Below, piece by piece: positions 59,803 through 64,000 of a DNA stretch of 64,000 bases. The notes under the pieces were generated by a model, which was given only the letters and a program-made list of their open reading frames with translations, had not been told where the DNA came from and did no database searches. Position numbers and translations under genes: made by a program. Each line of letters opens with the position of its first letter. Positions within the stretch are counted from its first letter, which is position 1. Source of the DNA: an uncultured Alistipes sp. (lineage in GTDB: Bacteria; Bacteroidota; Bacteroidia; Bacteroidales; Rikenellaceae); assembly GCA_945494785.1 (NCBI GenBank), contig CALYVN010000002.1, forward strand, positions 1 through 64,000, in the 5' to 3' direction.

Positions 59803-60449
59803 CGGGCTTCAACCATTTTTACTATCTCCGCTTCGGGGTCTGCCGCTCCGAATATAGCCGAGCCTGCAACCAACACATCGGCACCCGCACCGAATACTTC
59901 GGCGGCATTGGCGGTCGAAATGCCGCCATCGACCTCGATAAGGCACTGCGCACCGCAATCGTCGGCAGCCTTGCGAATGGCCGCTATGCGCTCCAACGAG
60001 CCGTCGATGAACGATTGCCCGCCAAACCCCGGTTCGACACTCATTACAAGTACCAAATCGACCTTCGGCAACCACTCGTTCAGTGCGCTCACGTCGGTTT
60101 TCGGTTTGATGCTGATGCCGACTTTCGCTCCTGCCGAACGAATCGCATCGATGCACGCGCCTGCGTCGTCTGCCGCTTCGAGGTGAAAGGTAACGTAGTC
60201 GGCTCCCGCTTCGACGAAACGTTTGACGTAGCGTATCGGGTCGGCAATCATCAGATGCACGTCCAAAACTTTGCTCGTGGCCTTGCGCACGGGTTTGATG
60301 ACGGGAAAACCGAACGAGATGTTCGGTACGAACACTCCGTCCATGACATCGCAGTGAATCCACGCCGCTTGCGAGCGGTCGAGCATGGTGATGTCGCGTT
60401 CGAGATTGCCGAAATCGGCAGATAGTATGGAAGGCGATATGATTCTCAT
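59799..60449 (-). CDS. rpe: Ribulose-phosphate 3-epimerase
   Basis: Rpe interconverts ribulose-5-phosphate and xylulose-5-phosphate. The 216-residue TIM barrel has ISPSILSADFGNLERDI, WIHCDVMDGVFVPNISFG (metal ligands), LDVHLMIADP, VMSVEPGFGGQSFI and IEVDGGISTANA. It heads the rpe-ABC-F pair. Confidence 0.97.
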   Translation of the reverse strand: MRIISPSILSADFGNLERDITMLDRSQAAWIHCDVMDGVFVPNISFGFPVIKPVRKATSKVLDVHLMIADPIRYVKRFVEAGADYVTFHLEAADDAGACIDAIRSAGAKVGISIKPKTDVSALNEWLPKVDLVLVMSVEPGFGGQSFIDGSLERIAAIRKAADDCGAQCLIEVDGGISTANAAEVFGAGADVLVAGSAIFGAADPEAEIVKMVEAR

Positions 60450-60468
60450 GGTGCAGTTATCTTTTTTG

Positions 60469-60476
60469 CAAAGGTA
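60469..60476 (-). promoter_or_regulatory. TACCTTTG -7 box of rpe
   Basis: TACCTTTG on the minus strand, 19 nt from the rpe ATG. The GNAT stop lies 14 nt beyond it. Confidence 0.7.
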
Positions 60477-60489
60477 TGAAAAATAGATT

Positions 60490-60969
60490 TCATAAAATCA
60501 ATGTCAGACCGATTTTGTCGGATGATTCGTATGTGCAGACGAATCCGCTTCGCTCGAAAAGTCGCCGGCTCGCAACGTTGGATGGCGATGTTTCGGCATA
60601 AAGCAATGCGAGAGATGTTTCGCGTGCATATCCGATAAGTGTTTGCAGGGCATCGGCGGCATAGCCGTTGCGGCGGTCGGACGCAGCATAAACGAGTATG
60701 CCGACACCTGCCGATATGCCGTTGTGTTCGTAAAGGTCGATTGCTCCGACCGTCCGCCGACTGACATCAATCATCAAACGCAGTTGTCCCGTTTCGGCTG
60801 TCGGGTGTTGCTGGTTACGCACGAACTGTTCGATGTCCGCTCTTGTGAACATCTCCTTTTCGGGCGAACCCGCACGACGCACCTCGCTGTCGTTTTCCCA
60901 CAAAAGAATAGTGTCGATATCTTTCGATTCGACACTACGCAGAGTGCATATTCGACCTTGCAGCACCAT
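60490..60969 (-). CDS. GNAT-family acetyltransferase
   Basis: A 159-residue RimJ/RimL-like N-acetyltransferase with CTLRSVESKDIDTILLWENDSEVRRAGSPEKEMF, the acetyl-CoA loop AASDRRNGYAADALQTLIGYA and the final strand SNVASRRLFERSGFV. The target could be a protein N-terminus, spermidine or another small amine. It is encoded 4 nt after the ROK regulator. Confidence 0.9.
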   Translation of the reverse strand: MVLQGRICTLRSVESKDIDTILLWENDSEVRRAGSPEKEMFTRADIEQFVRNQQHPTAETGQLRLMIDVSRRTVGAIDLYEHNGISAGVGILVYAASDRRNGYAADALQTLIGYARETSLALLYAETSPSNVASRRLFERSGFVCTYESSDKIGLTLIL

Positions 60970-60973
60970 CGGG

Positions 60974-62200
60974 CTACAAACCGATTACCTGATTGCGGAT
61001 AAGCATCGCCACACCCCAAGCAGGTGCATTGTCGCTCATCTTCGACAGGCGGAATTTGGTATCCTTATATACGAGACTGAGCGAATACTTGTTGGTTGCC
61101 GATTTGAGAGGCAGCATTATGTAGTCGCCTGCGGCAGCAAGATTGCCTCCGACAATAACGGTTTCGGGATTGAAAATGTTGATAAGGAACGCCACGGCTT
61201 TACCCGCCTTTTCGCCTGCCTCCTCGATGAGTTCGATGGAGAGGTTGTCGTCGTTGCGTGCTGCCGCGATGATGTCGTTGATGTGAATCGGCTCCTTGCG
61301 CTCGTATTTCGGACGCAAAATGGTGTTGGCACCGTTCTTGACGAGTTCGCTCATCTTCTCCTCGATGGCGATACCCGAAATCTCGGTCTCCAAACAACCC
61401 TTTTTGCCGCAGAAACAGATTTTCTCGTTGTCGAACAACGGAATGTGTCCGAACTCGCCCGCAAATCCGCTCTTGCCGTAGTAAAGTTTGCCATCGACCA
61501 CGATGCCGATTGCTACACCGAGTCCGAGATGGAGATAGATGACATTGCTCTCGTCCTTCGATTTGCCGCACGAATACTCGGCATAACAACGCGAGCGGGT
61601 GTCGTTCTCGACAAGGACGCGGATGCCTACACGCTTCTCTATTATCTCGCGCAGCGACTCTTCGACATTGGTGAAATACTTATAGGAACGTCCCTGCTGG
61701 GTATTGACGCGGCCGACTATACATACGCCGACTCCCAAAATTTTGTTCTTCTCGATGCCGCAGGTGTTGATGAAATGTTCGATGTTGGAACAAATCTTCT
61801 CCAAGCACTGCGAACGGTCGGTCAATTCGAAGGTGTCATCGACCACCTCCTGAATTATGTTGTTTTGCAGGTCGGTAATGACATAAGTCATGCGGTCGCG
61901 ACCTACGTTGATGCCGGCGAAATAGATGGTCGAATTGGTCAGACCGTAAACGTTCGGCCGACGACCGCCGGGGGTTTCGACTTTGCCGAGGTCGTTCACT
62001 ATGCCCTCTTCGACCAACTCCTGCACGAGTTTGGTAATGGTCGGCACGCTGATTCGCAACTCCTTGGTCAGTTCGGAAAGCGTCGATTCGCCATTGATGG
62101 CCATATAGGCGATAATGCTCCGTTTTATCAAGTTGTTTTTATGGGACAGACCCTTGCTTTCGGTCTCCTGATGGTTGAAAAAATCTATAAGAGAAGTCAT
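60974..62200 (-). CDS. ROK family transcriptional regulator
   Basis: The 408-residue protein has an N-terminal winged HTH (RSIIAYMAINGESTLSELTKELRISVPTITKLVQEL) and a C-terminal ROK sugar-kinase-like domain: YFAGINVGRDRMTYVITDL, ESNVIYLHLGLGVAIGIVVDG, the zinc motif GHIPLFDNEKICFCGKKGCLETEISG and NIFNPETVIVGGNLA. ROK regulators sense sugars such as glucose or xylose derivatives. It is preceded by a palindrome at its own start site, so it probably represses itself. Confidence 0.93.
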   Translation of the reverse strand: MTSLIDFFNHQETESKGLSHKNNLIKRSIIAYMAINGESTLSELTKELRISVPTITKLVQELVEEGIVNDLGKVETPGGRRPNVYGLTNSTIYFAGINVGRDRMTYVITDLQNNIIQEVVDDTFELTDRSQCLEKICSNIEHFINTCGIEKNKILGVGVCIVGRVNTQQGRSYKYFTNVEESLREIIEKRVGIRVLVENDTRSRCYAEYSCGKSKDESNVIYLHLGLGVAIGIVVDGKLYYGKSGFAGEFGHIPLFDNEKICFCGKKGCLETEISGIAIEEKMSELVKNGANTILRPKYERKEPIHINDIIAAARNDDNLSIELIEEAGEKAGKAVAFLINIFNPETVIVGGNLAAAGDYIMLPLKSATNKYSLSLVYKDTKFRLSKMSDNAPAWGVAMLIRNQVIGL

Positions 62201-62218
62201 GTATCGGTGTGTTTAATA

Positions 62219-62240
62219 TATCGTTACGCCCGTAACGATA
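62219..62240. promoter_or_regulatory. 22-bp palindrome at the ROK regulator start site (candidate operator)
   Basis: TATCGTTACG-CC-CGTAACGATA has 10-bp perfect arms. It lies between the -7 box (62243-62250) and the ATG (62200), covering the predicted transcription start. The position fits an autorepressor operator. Confidence 0.8.
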
Positions 62241-62242
62241 TG

Positions 62243-62250
62243 CAAAAATA
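62243..62250 (-). promoter_or_regulatory. TATTTTTG -7 box of the ROK regulator
   Basis: TATTTTTG on the minus strand, 42 nt from the ATG, immediately upstream of the palindrome. Confidence 0.7.
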
Positions 62251-62395
62251 GTAAAAACTATTTGTAACACGCAAGAATTTATTTAATTTTTTAGGAAATA
62301 TCTGCAATTTGTTAAAAAACACCTTGCGGGTACAGACGCAATCGGCGATGTCCGTTCATGGGCATCGCTGAGCAAAACAATTGAATGACAGTGTT

Positions 62396-63277
62396 CTACA
62401 ACTTCGATTGGGAGGTTACTGACACGTCGGCATTCGTCTTGCGGATAAGTCCCTGCAAAACCATACCCGGACCAAGTTCGGTAAAGTCGGCAAAGCCGTC
62501 GGCAACCATGTTGCGAACTATGTGTGTCCAACGAACGGGCGCGGTGAGTTGGGCAATCAGATTGCTTTTAATCTCTTCGGGGTCGGTGTGCGGTGCCGCA
62601 TCGACATTCTGGTAAACGGGGCAGGCGGGTGCGAGGAAATGCGTTTCGCCGATGGCTTGTGCGAGTTCCTTGCGTGCCGGCTCCATAAGCGGCGAGTGGA
62701 ATGCACCGCCGACAGGCAGCACGAGTGCGCGCCGTGCGCCCGCAGCCTTCAACCGCTCGCAAGCGGCATCGACAGCCTCGACACTGCCCGATATTACGAG
62801 TTGTCCCGGGCAGTTGTAGTTGGCAGGAACGACCACACCCTCCGTGTCGGCACATATCTTTTCAATCTCCTCGTCGCCCAATCCGATGATGGCGGCCATG
62901 GTACCCGCCTGCTTTTCGCAAGCCTTCTGCATCGCCTCCGCACGTTTGGCAACCAACAGCAATCCCTCCTCGAACGACAGTGCGCCTGCTGCCACGAGTG
63001 CCGAAAATTCGCCGAGCGAATGACCTGCCGTTGCATCGGGACGAATGCCGAGTGCAGTGGCGAGAATCGCCGAATGGAGAAATACGGCGGGTTGCGTCAC
63101 TTTGGTCTGTTTGAGTTCGTCGGCAGTGCCTGCGAACATTATGTCGGTTATGCGGAAACCCAAAATCTCGTTGGCTCTCTCGAAGAGTTCTTTTGCCTGC
63201 GGGAGATTGTCGTACAACTCTTTGCCCATGCCGCAGAATTGTGCGCCCTGTCCAGGAAAAACCAATGCTTTTTTCAT
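62396..63277 (-). CDS. fabD: Malonyl-CoA:ACP transacylase
   Basis: FabD loads malonyl groups on acyl carrier protein for fatty-acid synthesis. The 293-residue protein has the oxyanion GQGAQFCGMGKEL, the nucleophile in ATAGHSLGEFSALVAAG, the Arg in LLVAKRAEAMQ and the His in LPVGGAFHSPLM. Its own promoter lies upstream. The 155 bases between its stop and the ROK palindrome hold only a small CGATGTCC/GGGCATCG hairpin without a T-run. Confidence 0.96.
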   Translation of the reverse strand: MKKALVFPGQGAQFCGMGKELYDNLPQAKELFERANEILGFRITDIMFAGTADELKQTKVTQPAVFLHSAILATALGIRPDATAGHSLGEFSALVAAGALSFEEGLLLVAKRAEAMQKACEKQAGTMAAIIGLGDEEIEKICADTEGVVVPANYNCPGQLVISGSVEAVDAACERLKAAGARRALVLPVGGAFHSPLMEPARKELAQAIGETHFLAPACPVYQNVDAAPHTDPEEIKSNLIAQLTAPVRWTHIVRNMVADGFADFTELGPGMVLQGLIRKTNADVSVTSQSKL

Positions 63278-63312
63278 AATTCCGTATGGTATTCGTGTAA
63301 ATTATTTTTTTG

Positions 63313-63320
63313 CAAAAGTA
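63313..63320 (-). promoter_or_regulatory. TACTTTTG -7 box of fabD
   Basis: TACTTTTG on the minus strand, 35 nt from the fabD ATG and 13 bp from the divergent cassette D box. Confidence 0.65.
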
Positions 63321-63333
63321 ATTAAATTTTTTC

Positions 63334-63341
63334 TATCTTTG
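63334..63341 (+). promoter_or_regulatory. TATCTTTG -7 box of cassette D
   Basis: TATCTTTG lies 24 nt before the peptide ATG. Confidence 0.72.
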
Positions 63342-63365
63342 CAGGAAAACAAATACATATATATT

Positions 63366-63476
63366 ATGAAATTGTACTATATGCCTGTCGTTAAGGTGCT
63401 TGACATAAGCATTGAAAAGGGATTCGTCGCATCCGAGCCCGACATGAATTACGGTGACGGAGGAGATGCGTGGTAG
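63366..63476 (+). CDS. Small YxxP-x11-GFxxS peptide, cassette D (36 aa)
   Basis: The peptide MKLYYMPVVKVLDISIEKGF continues VASEPDMNYGDGGDAW. It is the shortest of the four and matches Y-x-x-P-x11-G-F-x-x-S with no gap. The track shows it only as the tail of a long ORF (63045..63476), which would run through the fabD promoter; the promoter places the real start at 63366. It ends 22 nt before the lipoprotein ATG. Function unknown. Confidence 0.8.
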   Translation: MKLYYMPVVKVLDISIEKGFVASEPDMNYGDGGDAW

Positions 63477-63498
63477 CGGTTTGAAAAATCAAAACAGT

Positions 63499-64000
63499 AT
63501 GAAAGCAATAAGATTTATTTCGATTGTATTCGCTCTCGTTTTGGCGGCTTGTTCGCGCACTGATGAGAGTATGGATATTACCGGAGGTTATGCGATAACC
63601 TCGTTGGACGGTTTTATCGAGGAGCGGGCAGACAGCCGAACTTTGGCAGAGGTGCGCGAAGACGGATCGGTGCAGATGTATTGGCGTGCCGGCGATGAAA
63701 TTGCGGTTACCGATTTGTCCGCACTCTCAACCTTCAAACTCAAATCGGGTGCCAAGAGTACGCATGGCGTATTTGCCGGTTCGATTGTTTCGACATCCAA
63801 AACGATGTATGCCGTATATCCCGCATCTGTGGCAACGATTACGGAGGGTACTGCTTCGGTTACCTTGCCGAACATACAGTCGTACACCTCGTCGGCAGAT
63901 GCCGATACGGGTGGTCGCAACATCATGGTCGGCGAGACGGCAGATGCTTCGGCATTCGATTTCTATACGGTCGGTGCGATTGCACGATTTGCGATTACGG
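63499..64000 (+). CDS. Fimbrillin-like lipoprotein, cassette D, 3' end outside the window
   Basis: The translation starts MKAIRFISIVFALVLAACSR (lipid Cys18, then SRTDES) and continues with a fimbrillin-like domain, RTLAEVREDGSVQMYWRAGDEIAVTDLS, MYAVYPAS and NIMVGETADA, close to the cassette A-C proteins at the same position. 167 codons are visible. It is not in the ORF track because it has no stop codon within the window. Confidence 0.82.
   Translation, partial: MKAIRFISIVFALVLAACSRTDESMDITGGYAITSLDGFIEERADSRTLAEVREDGSVQMYWRAGDEIAVTDLSALSTFKLKSGAKSTHGVFAGSIVSTSKTMYAVYPASVATITEGTASVTLPNIQSYTSSADADTGGRNIMVGETADASAFDFYTVGAIARFAIT

Noticed and set aside
62345-62366. CGATGTCC/GGGCATCG hairpin downstream of fabD as a terminator
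   Set aside because: The stem is good but there is no T-run on the minus strand, so it was not called as a terminator.

Overview
The window is chromosomal DNA of a Bacteroidales bacterium, most likely a member of the Rikenellaceae/Alistipes group. The order-level placement rests on what can be read directly: about 35 copies of the Bacteroidetes -7 promoter element TAnnTTTG immediately upstream of genes, few Shine-Dalgarno sequences, Bacteroidetes-restricted families (DUF4834, HU-CCDC81/SPOR proteins, fimbrillin-like lipoproteins, BspA-type repeats, NhaD, DAHP synthase-chorismate mutase fusion) and a 6S-like RNA between zapA and rny. The genus is an inference. No transposase, integrase, phage gene or CRISPR array was seen.

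Layout. 1-8.6 kb: deoD (cut by the window edge), galM and a divergent membrane acyltransferase, ung, an Ntn-type amidase, gapA, and a DUF4834-mlaE-mlaF lipid-transport operon. 8.6-14.5 kb: two divergent surface-protein operons, each opening with a tiny peptide gene: peptide-fimbrillin-subtilisin on the minus strand and peptide-fimbrillin on the plus strand. 14.8-29 kb: rpsF-rpsR-rplI, a YqaA membrane protein, thiL, adk, a BspA-like repeat lipoprotein broken by an in-frame UGA, a coiled-coil gene-zapA-6S RNA-rny block, surE with a two-component system, gdhA, an OmpA-family porin and a truncated second copy. 29-42.4 kb: nrdJ, DAHP synthase-chorismate mutase, a radical SAM protein, nhaD, DUF721-recF, a TPR protein with a degenerate lumazine-synthase-like protein, tRNA-Leu, a HAD phosphatase with aroB, and typA-rpiB. 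42.5-44.9 kb: a third peptide-fimbrillin operon. 45-62.3 kb: an operon of regulator-histidine kinase-lgt-HU/SPOR-gtrA, tRNA-Arg, ruvB, uvrB, dnaG, smpB-tsaB, ygjP-like and rlmB, an SGNH lipoprotein, rpe-ABC-F, and a ROK regulator-GNAT operon. 62.4-64 kb: fabD and a fourth peptide-fimbrillin operon running off the end.

Most of the window is housekeeping. The main unexplained signal is a family of four small proteins (36-67 aa) missing from or hidden in the ORF track. Each is the first gene behind its own TAnnTTTG promoter and lies 15-22 nt upstream of a different fimbrillin-like lipoprotein gene. All four match the ungapped pattern Y-x-x-P-x(11)-G-F-x-x-S and end in an acidic, Gly/aromatic-rich tail. 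One of the four operons also encodes a lipid-anchored subtilisin. I read this as a recurring 'peptide plus fimbrillin' surface cassette of unknown function.

Other notable points: a UGA at the conserved Cys position of a leucine-rich repeat; a RecF with Cys for the last Walker A glycine; an S24-type regulator lacking the catalytic Ser; predicted leaderless mRNAs for surE, uvrB and dnaG; and a 22-bp palindrome at the start site of the ROK regulator. Long antisense ORFs in the track are codon-composition shadows and were left out.
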